Shown piece by piece: positions 47,111 to 59,689 of a stretch of DNA of 64,000 nt. Position 1 is the stretch's first letter; every line of letters starts with the position of its first letter. Source of the stretch: Distichodus sexfasciatus (Eukaryota; Chordata; Actinopteri; Characiformes; Distichodontidae); NCBI GenBank assembly GCA_032718565.1, contig JAVGVS010000025.1, forward strand, positions 2,837,520 to 2,901,519, read 5' to 3'. Under the pieces are notes generated by a model. It was given only the letters and a program-made list of their open reading frames with translations. It searched no databases and was not told the DNA's origin. The position numbers and the translations under genes are program-made.

Positions 47111-50104
47111 CATACATTTTACATTCATTCATTCATTTATAATCTGAATGGCTTAATCCCAATCTTGGTACTTCTGGCACTTCTATCATTAGAGGTAAAT
47201 TCATATTTATGGTTGTTTTAGCATATTTAAATATGCTGAGCATTTGATTTCGATGTTTCTCTTACATTTCCTAATTTCAGAGATGGTCTCCATCTAACAA
47301 CTTGGGGTTAACGTGCTCCCTTAAGGGCCCAGTATGATTTTAAGTTCTTCTAAGATTAGAGCCCCAATCTAAAGATCACCAGCACAATCACTCAGACCAC
47401 ACACCTCAAATTAATTTAGGAACACACTCATTTACTTCCCATTTAACAGCCGAAGCCTTATTGGCTTCTATTGTATTCTATTCTACAAAAATATTACTGC
47501 TTAATACTCTTAATATTTTTCACTGCACTTAAACCAAGTGGTCTGAAACACTGAATACTTGGTGTATGTGTACCAAAAGCTGGGTTAGAGCAAAAAAATA
47601 GATTATCTGATGGAGACAGAGAACTGGGCAGAGAAACAATGATCTATCCGGTATAAGGTAATTTAATCACTAATTGTCAAGGCCTTCTTGGATGTGAAAT
47701 CAAAAAAATGAGGGTTAGGTGCAAAAAAATGCAGATGACTGTAATTTAAAAAACTGTAATTTTTCAACAGAGCAAATCTGATTAAGTAGTAAGTTGACAA
47801 ACTTCTTAACGTTCATTGAAAGGTTGTATTTAAGAGTGATAAAATGAGTGTTACAAGGAGTCCCTCTGTAGTAATGGTCAAATTCAGAAATTTACGCTCA
47901 GGAAACCCATTTGGGAAAGGTTCTGCCCTGTCCCATTAAATTATACGCTGTCAGCTTGATGTGTGCACATATATTATTTTTTTATTGCTGCAATTTTTTA
48001 TTCCTCCAGCTGGCTCCCTCGTTCTGCCCTGTTAGTTTCGAGAGCACCAAGTTGACCCCAAACTACATTTACTTCCTAGATTAGAAAATGTGTTAAATTG
48101 ATGGAGATGGTATCTCCTGCATAATGCATGCTCTTTTTAACAATATTTAATTATGGTAAATAATCAACCCTAATCTGATTGCTTAAAGACACATCCTACA
48201 TCAGCCTGTGCTTCGCATGGTGTATGCAGGCTCCTGGTAAACAACATAAGTGCCCACTTTGGAGTGTCATAGATAAGATCTTGTTGCCTTTTCATTCCCA
48301 TGTTGTTTAAGATTACAGGAGCTCCCACATTCATTTTGCCACAATGGAAGCGGCCTTGGGTCAGGACAAAAATCTCTTGGTTGATGTAGCAGCAGCAGCA
48401 CTCGTCCTTAGTAATTCAGAGTCTTTGTAGCATGCTGACATGCTGTTTATTTACTGGTGACCTGCTCAGACAAGTAGTAAGCAGTGAAGCGTAGGAAATT
48501 AAGACAGCTTGGCTTACTCTGGCTAGACTGTGTATATGAGCAAGGCACGTTGTGTTTCAGCAATTTCGAACAGCAAGTAATATAATTTCATATAATTACA
48601 CATTTCATATTGGTTGTGTATAGTAGTTTGAACTTACTATGTACATGCATATAATCACCAAAACAACACACTGGGGACATTCAAGACCCATTCTCATGCT
48701 TGAGAAGGACTCTCAGGCCCCTGGGCTTCTAATGTGTTACAGGTGCTGATCTCTATCATCATGTTTGCCTGCATGCTGTTTTAGATAAGACTGTGCACGC
48801 TATTGTGCTACTCAGAATCAGCAATTAACTTGCACTCTCAAGAAGAAGGATTTCATGACAAAAGAGTGCTAAGTTTAATACCAAAAGAAGCAATGTGGTG
48901 TAATTAAAATTATTTAAGCACTTTGTTTAAGCCTGCTTTGCAAACATAGCTTTTACCCAGTGCTAGGACTTAGGACCATGAGAAGTTAATATTCCCGTAC
49001 AGTACAACAGGAGCAACAGAGAACTTGCACGCTATAGTCAATCAGTACCACCTGTAGGTAAGGAGCATATAAAAGAATCGAAGCAGGTGCAGTTTTCACT
49101 GGTAAATTCTCTACTTCAGCCTCCCAGGGAGTGCCTTTAGTGGTCCAGGACTTCAAGCGGCAATCACAGGGCCAACTCCCGAACCGTTACCCTACCAACT
49201 GCCCCATGCAATAATGCATGCAATAATTTTTGCGCAAGAGTGCTCTTCAGCAGTTTGTTCTTACATTGCAACAAATCTCAAATTCTGACTAAATTCTTGT
49301 GAATGTCAGAATCGTCATGGAAACTTCATAAATGGTGTTTAATAAAGAAATTCCTCTTTGGTTAATGGGACCCATTCTTATTGGACAAGCTTGACTTTTG
49401 GCTTTAGGTTTGTTGAACTCCCAGAACAGGCTTAAACCCCTGTCTTTTGCTTAAAGCATGAAAAATGAATAGTAACATTTTCTTAACATATGATTTATGG
49501 GATGTAAGAGTGGATAGTGTGAAGTCTATGTGAGATTGTCCTTCAAGTGTAGTGGTCTTCATAAGGGCAAATTAAAATTTTGAAGCATGTTCTATGTAGG
49601 TACGGAGATGGAAAATATCTTGCACTAGAAGGAGGGCAATATTGGTGCAGTTGGTAGCAGCATAATGGTTGGGGAGTTGGCCTTGCAATCGGAAGGTTCG
49701 AATCCCAGACTGGTAAAGGTACTACTAAGGTGCGTGTGAGCAAGTTACCGTCCCCAGTTACTGCTCCCCGGGTGCTGCCTGTCAGCTGCCCACTACTCCT
49801 TCATGGATGGGTCAACTGCAGAGGTCATATTTCGTTGTGGTGCGTTCACAATGACAATCTTATTGGACTGATATGAGTGAATTGACTATCATTACAAACA
49901 CATGCCAGTAAAGGTGTTTACTAGGTGTTAACTCCACTCTGAGATTTTGTTCCTCTTTTCTCTTTAAACTGACATGGCTTGTAAATTAGCCGTTAAGTTG
50001 AATCAGGTGTGTGGAGATCAGGAAGATCACCAAAAAAAGAAGGAGAGGGAGGTTAATCTAGGATCAAGACAACACTGGTCTGTGCTATTTTTAGAAGTGT
50101 TCTT
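47111..50104. other. kif6 upstream region between promoter and duplicate
   Basis: No gene seen on either strand. It carries SINE fragments (47120-47370, 49110-49205, 49625-49875) and unique-looking DNA at 48170-48540. The left boundary of the duplicate could lie anywhere from about 49.4 to 50.1 kb. Confidence 0.6.
49625..49875 (+). repeat. tRNA-derived SINE, second family, near full length
   Basis: Head GCAGTTGGTAGCAGCATAAT with an A-box-like block and an exact B box GGTTCGAATCC. The body has CTGCTCCCCGGGTGCTG and the tail TTCGTTGTGGTGCGTTCACA then ATGACAA. A widespread fish SINE type. Confidence 0.8.
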
Positions 50105-50958
50105 CCAAATTGCCCGTTCAGCTTGGTAATGCAATGCAAATGAAAAGTGAGACAATTATGTACTTAAAACCAGGAAACATTCTCTGGAACATGTCTTGCA
50201 ATAGCAAACCACAACAAAAGTCCCCAGCAGTCATTCAACAGGAAAAAAGTGCATCTCTATATTCATGAAACAGAACATTCCAGGAACAGTTCTACATCAG
50301 TAATACATCACATCCAAAAAATCTCTAAATGTGTTTTGTGGTATAGGCCACATTTTTGCTTCTCAATACTCCACTGCTAAAAATGGATGTGACGATCTGA
50401 TGAACAAACACTTCTACAGATTGCAACATGTGCAAACATGTGTTTTTGATAAACACCACCACACTCTAGGAAGAAATTATTGCGCGAGAGTCATATAGTG
50501 CTGATCAGAGTCAGTATTTTGAGATCTGAAGAAAAACACGACAGAACTGAAATACATACACACAGATGACTTCCTGTACATGATACATACATAGGGCGTG
50601 GTGAGAGATAGACTTAAATATACAACAACACAGGTGCCACTCTTCAAAAGAGGATAGGGAACGCCAGACAAGTAGGCCTCTTGTGGCAGAAAAAGGGATT
50701 GTGGTAATCCCTGGTTAATTGCTTAACCTTAAAATCAATGTTTTCTTCAAACCTGTTTTGAAATATACATGACTGCACGGTCATGTAAAGCCTATCCAGT
50801 AAATTCATTTATTTCAATTTTGTTTAGTTTGTGTGACTTCTGCATTCAAAGTAATGAAATGTCAGTTCAACTGCAATTAAAAGACCTGTGTTTTTTGGCG
50901 TTTTTGTTGAATAGGTCATTTTAATTGTTTATTGACCCAAATGAACTTACAGTACTTT

Positions 50959-51604
50959 TGTGACTCTGCACGGCAAAACCAGTCGCTTGTCACAAATTTT
51001 CAAAATTGAGTTATTATGTTTTCATGAAAGGGCATAAACCTTCAAAACGATACCTATATCGAATGAATCGGATGACATATGACTGAGATATCAACATTCA
51101 AAGGAGTCGGGTTTCTTCTGTCACGCCAAGTGAGAAACGGAGAAATCTGTCTTTGAAGTTGACTATCGACGTAGCACTCACAGACGCTTGGTGCGGTCGC
51201 AGCTACGTTTGCATTTACGGTAGCCTATGCTGCATTTGCAGCCACACAGATAGCCTACCTGCGTTAGGTTAACTGAACTCGGGAGACGAAGATGGATTCC
51301 AGAGAAATATCTTCACGCTAGTCAACCAGTGGATTTACCGTAAATATTGAAGTAGGGCGGTCAAAACAGAAACATTTAACATGCTGCTGGAATTGAATTC
51401 CTCACCTCAAGAAAATCAAGTTTTTAGAATGGAAAGGGTAAGTTTTTCAGTAAAATTTATTCACAACAGTACAGTATAGACCTTCCACTGTTTCAAAACA
51501 CTAAAAACCAAAAATCCAAAATTTTACCCCACGCAACATAAATGGCCGTTTTTCTCGGAAACCTCCGTTGCGACAAGCGACTGGTTTTACCGTGCAGAGT
51601 CACA
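50959..51604. mobile_element. 646-bp non-autonomous DNA element with 33-bp inverted ends
   Basis: Left TGTGACTCTGCACGGCAAAA then CCAGTCGCTTGTC; right GACAAGCGACTGGTTTTACC then GTGCAGAGTCACA. The ends match except for one base. The interior has no transposase or recognisable gene. It has no counterpart in the matching part of copy 1. Confidence 0.8.
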
Positions 51605-52732
51605 TTTAGATGTTTTACTGAAGTTGTAGAGACGCTGACTTTATAATTATTATCACATGTCTGTTGTGATCTGTTGAAACATTAATCATCTGTTGTCATA
51701 CATATAACAAGGAGTACAAAATCACTGATGCTGATTGCTAATAAAAACTCAAAAATTTAATCAACAATTAAAGTGATGTTGATAGACCACTAGTTATATT
51801 TGCATGTAACTGCAAACAGGGTTCTACAGTTTGAGCACTTGTCAGACATAGGGTGAGGTTTAATCATGACGTTGTCCCCACTGCTTGCTTTTGAAGCATA
51901 ATCATCTTTCAAACATTAATTTAAAACCATTTTCCAAAGCACTTTCAAAAACACAGCGATCATTCATAGAGGGTGTGATATTAACACATAGTAAAGCTTA
52001 GTGAATTCTTGACCACTTTCTCATTATGCATTAACTTTTGTGCACATGATTATTCAAAACAAGTTCAAAACAGCAATATATCCTTCCTGTCTCAGAAATT
52101 AACAACTTTCATGAGGATTTGATATTTTTAGAGCAATCAATAGAAGGAAACATTCTTTCCCCAGCTGTTCTATCACATTTTTGAGTCTTTGATTAGACAC
52201 AAAGCATTTCTGTTTACCATCAAGGCAATTTGTTTCATACTATAATCAATTAAAGACAGAGGTCTTACAACACTGGAACATAGCGGCAGAGAAAAAACTC
52301 CACTGAACTAAAAACAGAAGTTGCAGAACATTTTTCAAGATTTGACATTTGCTTATAAGTGACAAGGAAAATCATGGACAGCTATGTTTTCTGTTTTCTA
52401 AAGAGTGGAGACGTTGTTTTCCAAGATTTCACACAAACTTCTTAGCTCATTAGGCAGTGAAGTGAAGAGAATGCTTAAGAGGTCAACTGATGTTTTGAAT
52501 CTGGTCCTTTATTTCTCCTTCATCCAAGACATCTGTAAGAACATTTCCATGTATCAAAGTTTCTCTGGTAAATATTTAGTGTATCACCCCAATGTTCCCA
52601 GCTTTTAAAGAATGCTGTTTGATGGGGCTTGACATAGTGAGGAGACATACTTCTTGAGAGAGAGTTTGGACAGGTAATAAAATGTTTTTATTAACATTTT
52701 ATTAATGGTTTTTTAAGATCATCATAACTAAA

Positions 52733-52982
52733 TGTGACCCGATCTGCCGTAATGAGTCGGAAATCTGCGTTCTATTTATTTAGATACGGGCCGATTATGT
52801 TGACAAACATCAAAAATATCGATTTTTCTTTTTTGGTCTTATATGAAAGAAAAGGTCTTCAGAATTAATCTGGTCTCCAAAAAAGAAAAATCGATATTTT
52901 TGTGATGTTTTTTAACATAATCGGCCAGTATCTAAATAAATAGAACGCCAACTTCCGACTCATTACGGCAGATCGGGTCACA
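52733..52982. mobile_element. 250-bp fold-back MITE
   Basis: Two long arms, about 110 bp each, pair almost completely: TGTGACCCGATCTGCCGTAA at left with TTACGGCAGATCGGGTCACA at right, then ATAGAACGC, ATCGGCC and AAAATATCGATTTTTCTT pairs, with a short loop near 52855. Starts TGTGAC like the element at 50959. No ORF. Confidence 0.85.
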
Positions 52983-53504
52983 AATGAGAGCTGAATGGAC
53001 CTGGATTTTCACATTCACAAGCATTATGATCAACGAGAACTAGAGGTCAACCGATATTGTTTTTCAGGGCTGGTATCAATACCGATTATTGCCAGTAACC
53101 AATATTTGTAACCTATATGAAAAAAAAAAACCCTCAAGCACCAGTGTTTAAATTTTACAAACACTAAGCTCAGCTGAGACTCTTCTCTCTCCTCTTCTCC
53201 TTCTCGGAGCTTCAAAAAAGGAGTAAAAAAGACACTTAATGGAGTTGTATCAGAAACTATGAAGAAAGTCTATAACTGCAAAACGTCCCATTCCAAGTCA
53301 GCTTCTTGTCAACTACTATCTAAATTTTTTTTTAAAAAAAGTTAAAACCTACTACTCCCCCAGGTCTTTTTTTTTTTTCATTTTTTCTCCTCTAGTGGAG
53401 TGTCCAACCATTCTGCATAATCAGAAGCCACTCAGAACGTCAACTCAAATCCTCACGGCTCCCACCATATAGCTGCTTTCCACAACCTAATTCACTACTG
53501 AACT

Positions 53505-53645
53505 GTTTCCCCGGAGGAACTTGGGGGTTAAGTATTTTTGCTCAGCGGCACAATGAGTGGTAGTACTGGAGGTTTGATAGAGCAAGACTTGAACCTATGA
53601 CCTCTTGGTCAGAAGGCAACTATCCTACCACTAGGCCAAACCAAT
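53505..53645 (-). repeat. SINE fragment, CTGGATAAG-tail family (head and body)
   Basis: GGAACTTGGGGGTTAAG, then CTTGAACCTATGACCTCTTG and CTACCACTAGGCC, the reverse of a tRNA-like head. Tail missing. Confidence 0.65.
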
Positions 53646-53784
53646 GCCAATGCCACTTAAAACAGGTTTTCAAATCAGTGTCACTTTTTTGCAGATCCTT
53701 GGGAGCTTTAAAAGCAACATATGTCTTTACAAATCAGCATTTTTACAAGCAGTTAAGACACATAGCTGTACAGTTGGGCCCATT

Positions 53785-54080
53785 TTCCAAAATGACAGTG
53801 TAGCACAAGCCACTGACACAAACCCTGGAGGCATGGATGGACTCAACAGATTCTGCAGTATGGCAGTAATTACACTGAGTCACTCTGATTTCAAGCCATT
53901 CAAATGAGATGAATGTGGGGCAAAGCAAAGGTCTCTGAGTCCATAACTGATATCTTCTGTATCAGCTCTCTTCTCTGTGTGCTCTAATCAAAGAGAGGTC
54001 ATACAAGGACATTTATACACAAATATGATACATATAGTCCAAAAAGGTGTTTATGGTGGTGAATGCTTAGTTACAGGGCA
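53785..54080. other. Duplicated conserved block A (pair of 22025-22390)
   Basis: Both copies hold the same run: CAAAATGACAGTGTAGCAC, GGAGGCATGGATGGACTC, CTGCAGTATGGCAG, ATTACACTGAGTCACTCTGA, TTTCAAGCCATTC. Identity over the core is about 85% by eye, well above the flanks. Minus-strand frames are open over the core in both, but indels differ in length and are not multiples of three throughout, so I treat it as non-coding. Confidence 0.75.
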
Positions 54081-55165
54081 TCTACATAACACAAAAGTGC
54101 ATATTTCCCTTCTTGAGAAAAGTACATCTTTAGGTTTAGACATATAAGTCAACATGTATGTCACAGAACACTGCAGACCAATCATTTGACTGACAGCACC
54201 ATCTGACCAAAGTTAAGACACGCATATGGATTTCTCAGTGGACATGCATGATTTCTCAATTTTATGCCAAATTACTGCTTGAAATTCAGTCACAACAACC
54301 AGGTTCTAAGATTGTTCCAAAACCACAACCATATCTCCAGAAAATACAAATTGAAATGTTGCTAGGATTCCTAATATATGTGTGACAGTAACTATATTTT
54401 GAAATAAAAATATTTAAAGTTAAAAACTGGACAGCTGCGATGAGTTCACAATGAAAAATAATTACTCACACAAATACTATTATTACAAGATGTTTTGCAT
54501 TTTGAAGCAGACAAAAATGGAACAAAATGTTTTAGTCAAGCACAACAAATGACAAACAAGCATAATTCAAATCAGCATGACTATGTCATTACTTCTGCCT
54601 GTACATGCATAGCAGTAATGGCTCGAAGGTCATTGCAATCTTCCCGTAAGAAATTTAAGATAAATATGAGCCACAACCAGATCTGGATGCCATCCAAACA
54701 TGTGTTTTGATTTCTAATGGCCTTAACCCAGTGTGCAATTACTCTTACTGGTCTATTACTGCATCCAGCAAAAGCTAAGTTCTCCAGGGTCTGTGGTGGA
54801 GCGGACAGGGGTAGCAGTTTACCTGATGAGTAAGACGGTTTGCTAGACCACACTGTTCAGGTTTACCATCCTTTATAAGTTCCTACAGAACCATGTGAGA
54901 GTGGAGTTCTCCCCCAGACTCCTTCACAGCAATTCCAAAGGGGAATACTATTTTACTTTATCACCCCATGCACCCCAGGCTCGCAGGAACCCTCTATGAT
55001 GAGAGGAAGGGATTACTCTTCTCCCAGACCATTACAGCAGTTTAAACATTAAGGGGATCCTTTTGTTAAAGGCACATTTCCCCTTATTAAAGGTCATTAA
55101 AAAGCACACTGAACTTTACATATATACTTTTTTTTAACACAATATGCACATGCACAGTTAATGTT

Positions 55166-55242
55166 TATAGTATAGTATAGTATAGTATAGTATAGTATAG
55201 TATAGTATAGTATAGTATAGTATAGTATAGTATAGTATAGTA
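55166..55242. repeat. (TATAG)n pentanucleotide array
   Basis: About 15 perfect TATAG units. Confidence 0.95.
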
Positions 55243-55674
55243 AAGGAGAAAGTCATTTGCTTTATTCCTTTTACCCATAGAGGAAAGAGTCTTGATCATT
55301 TGCTTTCTTCCTTTTATCCAAAGTCTTTGGGTCCAATACTTATATGGTGAAATGGAAAACATCAATCTTTTCTAGCTCATAAAAACATAAGAACATGCTG
55401 CTGAAAGTGCACATTCTTCCACATGTGATTTTCCTAAATGTCTGAGATTAGAGGTGAAACCACATTTCAAAATAAGGATGTAATTATTTTACCAAATGTT
55501 ATTAATAATGCAGATTATGTATATGTCATGATCAATTAAATGTATACGTCATTTTCTATATCTCGCAAAGATATAGATTTTGTTACATCTGTGTGTTTCA
55601 ATTCTTTGTCTTCTCTTGCCTGATATTGATGTTGACATGTCCTCCCTTTCCTCCTTCCCGTACCCTCTCCTCAC

Positions 55675-55797
55675 CAGGACTGTTACTCGATGTCTATAAT
55701 GAGCTTGGCCTTGTCATACCGCCACTGGAGTTGAATAATTAAATGCTGGCTTCCTTAACTTTCCTCTTCTTCTTCCTCTGCTTGTTCAGTGGTACAC
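55675..55797 (-). pseudogene. Relic of kif6 exon 13 in the duplicate
   Basis: Both splice edges are aligned with exon 13: AG|GTGTACC for AG|GTGTGTT, and CCTG|GTGAGGAGAG for GCTG|GTGAGGAGAG. In the kif6 phase it reads VPLNKQRKKKRKVKEASI then TAA, close to the family sequence NMLKKEKKKAQEAL. It is 27 nt shorter than exon 13 because it lacks the SINE tail. The premature stop makes it a pseudo-exon. Confidence 0.82.
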
Positions 55798-55927
55798 CTT
55801 GCAGGGCTTTGTGCTAACGAGAGCTGAACCATACTCATATGAATGAATTATTTAAGAAAATTTGATTGGACTGTCTATTGTTACACAGGATGGAAACTTA
55901 TTAAGGTGGGTGAAGTGCATTCCCATT

Positions 55928-55968
55928 AATACCTGATCTCCTCTCGGTCAGCTGTTGCATATCTGCAG
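55928..55968 (-). pseudogene. Probable relic of the 3' end of kif6 exon 12
   Basis: On the minus strand CTGCAG..AACAGC..GAGGAGATCAGGTAT can be laid against exon 12 CTGAAG..ATCAGC..AGTGAGATCAGTAT. The frame is disrupted and the U12 donor is decayed to GTATTAAT. Only about 130 bp separate it from the exon 13 relic, against 2.7 kb in the functional gene. Short, so it could be chance, but it lies in the expected order. Confidence 0.5.
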
Positions 55969-56849
55969 TGTAAAGCATTACTGAGTACTTTATACTTTAG
56001 GTATATAAAAACTAGATAATCTCAACTAAGACATTCCATTTTTAGTTCTTTGTTATAAAAGGAAACCACTTGGATAGAATATGACTTTTTCGTGGTCAGC
56101 AGTTAAAGCAGAGGTCTAAATTAGCCCACTGAGGGGACACAGTGTGGTTGAACAAACTCAGACTGGGGCCAACTGTAGAGGTAATTAGCGTTTTGGTGGG
56201 TGTACAAACATGCAACTTACTGCTGGAACTCACATAAAGGTGTGTATTCCTGATCCAAGTCCTTCAAATGCTGACAGAGGCTCTTGGCTTGAACAATGCA
56301 GTTGCCATGTTTATTCCAGATTTAAGGTCTTTTAGAAACAGCTTACATTTTCAAGCAAATGCCGGTTGGGAAATAGGCTTACCATAAAAGCTATTAGCAA
56401 GGTACCTTCTTAATATTTGGTAAGTGGTCTAGGTATGATAAGCTTACTGAAACGTTGCCCAGTTGTGCACAATAGTGTTGTGCATAATTAATAATCACAT
56501 AATAAATGTGATTAAGTTTGTTTTGATAATCCACAGGAACCACAAGTATTGCACCTGTATTTTGATATGTTCCTTTCATTAATTCTAACTCCAGTAGCCA
56601 TACCTTTACATTTCGCTGTTGAGAACAACATCACTGAGATGCACTGTGTAATGTCTGTGGTACATTCAAATGCCCATTTGAACAAAATTAATGTCAGGAG
56701 TGCAAAATTACTAATGTGGTGAAAGATAAATACTTGGCAAGGAGTGGGGAATTAGTGGTTGACTGACACAGGATCTTAATCTTGCTCCTAATCTTAATCT
56801 TATTAATCTAAGTATGGTGGACTCAAGTTTCTTGTGACTATGGGTTTTG

Positions 56850-57150
56850 AAATTAATCACATAATCGCGAATTTGCATCAATGCAATGGCAGAACATAAT
56901 CGATTATAACGGAGGTTTTCATCTGGCTGTCCGCTGTCCCCAGGTGGTCCGTGACATGCAGTCCCATTTCACTACTAAAATTACTTTTTATAAATTATTT
57001 TTAGTTTACAATCTATCATCCATGGCCAATCTGCGCAGCGTAACGTAATGTAGAAAAAACTGATGGGCTGCATCGTGAAGCATCGAGATATCTTATAGAA
57101 TTGAATTGTTGACCTAATAATCGTAATCTAATCGAATTGTGAGACCAGTG
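56850..57150. repeat. Interspersed repeat, paired with 61580-61790
   Basis: CATCAATGCAATGGCAGAAC, CAGGTGGTCCGTGACATGC and TTTCACTACTAAAAT recur at 61580-61790 as GATGCAGTGGCAGACC, CAGGTGGTCAGTGACATGC and TTTCACTACAGAAAT. Two copies 4.7 kb apart in the duplicate and none noted elsewhere; probably a transposon. Confidence 0.5.
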
Positions 57151-57718
57151 AAGGTTCATACCTGTACTTGTGACCCAAGGCTTTGTTTTGTTTTTGACCT
57201 TGTGTTTTTAAATGGAGAATCCAGTAAAATAGTAGTAAATTTCCTTTCTGTGGTGGTAATTAGAGAGCTCTGGATAACCTGAAAATATTGATCAACAAAA
57301 TAAGAAAGCATATTCTAAATTTAGCAATTTCAGAAATAATTCCTGGTCATTTGTGCGCAATCAGAAAAATCCACAAAGTTAAACCAAAATGAGGAAGGAA
57401 GAAGATTGACATTTGTAGGCACCAAAGGTGTGGCAGTCCTAAAATGCTGTGTAAAATGAATCAAAGAACTGACAATAAATAATGTAGACATTTCACCATA
57501 AGAGAAATCAAAATAAGGCCCTTGGTGAAATTTAAACTATATCCAAACATATTACAGATTCTTTATTCTTCATACAGAAAAATATTCAAATCATCAATGA
57601 AAAGCATTACCTCATTTCCCACTGAATAGATAAAAACAATTCACTACTATGAGAGGTCAAGGGTCAGTTTAGTCAGGATTACACTCCGTCTTCCTGTAAG
57701 ATCTGAAAGAGGATCAAG

Positions 57719-57907
57719 CTAATCTATAAAATCTTCCGCCGCTGGAGTCTCCCAGTCGTGGTCATGGGTCATCCGTCCAGACATCCTCCTCACTTTGATC
57801 ATGTTTCGCTTCTGCCCCTGAGACTGTCTGCCCCGATCAACGGTTTGAACTTGACACTCTGAGTTAAACTGGGATAAGCCCATGCTTATGGGAGAGTTCG
57901 GAGACAT
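57719..57907 (-). other. Open frame of 62 codons in duplicate, unidentified
   Basis: Encodes a basic peptide ending MTHDHDWETPAAEDFID, not recognised. The matching site in kif6 intron 9 (33.66-33.85 kb) shares an acceptor-like CCATTTATAG and an aligned start MSxNxPxS..QF..VQTxD but is stopped after about 35 codons. It could be a lost or lineage-specific exon, or DNA similarity that happens to be open. I assign no function. Confidence 0.3.
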
Positions 57908-58894
57908 TACTATAAATGGAATAGTTAAACAACGTCGGCCACCTCAGGAAAGGAGGAGCTCACATAGTTTTCTTTTCTTTACATTTTTTTGGGATAGTGT
58001 CCTTAAAAGTTCTTATTTCTGAACCAAACCCCCTTCTTCCCACTGCAGTGTCTTGTTGTATGGCTTTTTGTATACACTCACTCACACACACAGAGCATGA
58101 GATGGACAGTATTATGCACTGCTGTCTTTCAGGATGTAGAAGAAAAATTTCAATGCTAGAAACAACTATGTGATATCTCTTGACACATAGTTAACAAAGG
58201 TTAAAGGTTGTCTAGTGTTAAATACTGTTACACATAACATTCCAGTCCAACAAGGAGCCAGTCAATGCAATGTGAACAAAATTACAAAAAAGTGATGAAT
58301 TCAGCTGTAAGTGTAAACGAAAACTGTTCTGTCCTGAGAACTGCAATACCAATGACAGAAAATCGCAATATTGTGTAAATATGACAATTGTCATTTATGT
58401 TAACATCAAAAGCTACAGTTAAAATTATAACTTAAAAGAGGAACAAAACAAAGTAAATTTCCTTGCAGTCTGTGACTGTATGTTGAAAGGTGATATAGTC
58501 AAAAAATGTAATAAATTGCATTATGATGCATATCTGTGTACAAGAAAATCTATATACGCTAAAGTTCAGCAATGTTAAACACATGAGCGAGTATTTATCA
58601 CTATACAAATATTACCACCAGAGGTCACAAAATCTCCAAGCCATACATTTTGATTTCAAATATAAAATATAAAAGGCTTTAAAAAACATAAACACTTATG
58701 AATGTGTCAACTCATGTCTTAGATTTGGACCTATTTTTGACTTGTACATATAAATATGTTAAGCTCTATAAATTCTGTGCATACATTTATGTAAAGGAGG
58801 CTAATTTGTGAAAACAGTTTTTAGACTAGGAGTTTTGTGCCATGTTTTTTATAGGTGATCATTCACTTTTATATTTTGTGGTCTATATAATTTA

Positions 58895-59095
58895 TGTTCA
58901 CATTTACAGCATTTAGCAGACAAACTTATCCAGAGCGACTTCCATTTCTTTAATTTCATGGACTCTCCCTGATAGCAACTTGGAGTTAAGGGTCTTGCTC
59001 AGGGACACATTGATGGTAATGCTAGAGGTAGGTTTCGAACCCATGACCTCTTGGTGCAGTGGCAAGTGTCTTAACCATTGCACCACCGTGTAATA
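58895..59095 (-). repeat. tRNA-derived SINE, family with CTGGATAAG tail
   Basis: Nearly full length, in minus orientation. The head at the right end has a pol III B box (GGTTTCGAACCCATGACC on +). The body contains CAACTTGGAGTTAAGGG. The tail at the left end is the common teleost ACATTTACAGCATTTAGCAG. Not a functional tRNA gene. Confidence 0.8.
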
Positions 59096-59229
59096 CCCAT
59101 ATAATACAATTATCTATACAGCAACAAAAGTAATTAAAATAACAACACTTTTACTGGTTAAGCATATTTTGGCAACATACTTTCAGATTCTTCTAACACA
59201 GCTGCATGTTGGGGAAAGTCTTAAAGGAT

Positions 59230-59660
59230 AGGATTAACATCACTGGGTCTTTTTATGGTCACATCTCTGCGTCTTTGGCATTTGGTTTTGCCCGAAACCT
59301 AAAAACTGCCACTCACCACCCAGAACCCAGCACACCCTGAGGCTGATGCAACAGCTGCTGCTCTGTCCAGCCGGCCAGTCCTACAGTCACCAGATTTTAT
59401 TCTGGACTGTGAAACCACGCAGGAACCACAGGGCTGCTGTCAGCTCCAAGAGTCTGAGAATAAACCAGAGGGAGGCACTGCATATGACCAATGACATCAG
59501 TTTCTCTACATGTCCAAAAAGACTGTAGCAGATTCCCAGTTCATGTTCTTCAGTTAAAGTTGCTCAACATGACCTTGAACTTCATCAAGGTTTTCCTCAT
59601 TTACATTAAAATGTATAGCACTCTTATTCAGAATGATTTCCCTTTCCTATGTGGTGGTGT
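59230..59660. other. Duplicated conserved block B (pair of 35700-36070)
   Basis: The best-preserved pair. From GTGAAACCACG through GGAACCACAGG, GCTGTCAGCTCCAAG and GGCACTGCATATGACCAATG I count about six substitutions in about 95 aligned bases plus one 8-base gap. A SINE tail follows in both copies (36022 and about 59600), so the insertion predates the duplication. Confidence 0.8.
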
Positions 59661-59689
59661 AGCGGTGTAAGTGACTAAACTGGGCCTAT

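Noticed and set aside
49690..49705. Possible tRNA gene (perfect B box GGTTCGAATCC)
   Set aside because: The sequence continues into a SINE body and tail and the cloverleaf does not close; the same holds at 30330 and 59040.
55166..55242. CRISPR-like or satellite array
   Set aside because: A perfect pentamer array with no spacers; plain microsatellite.
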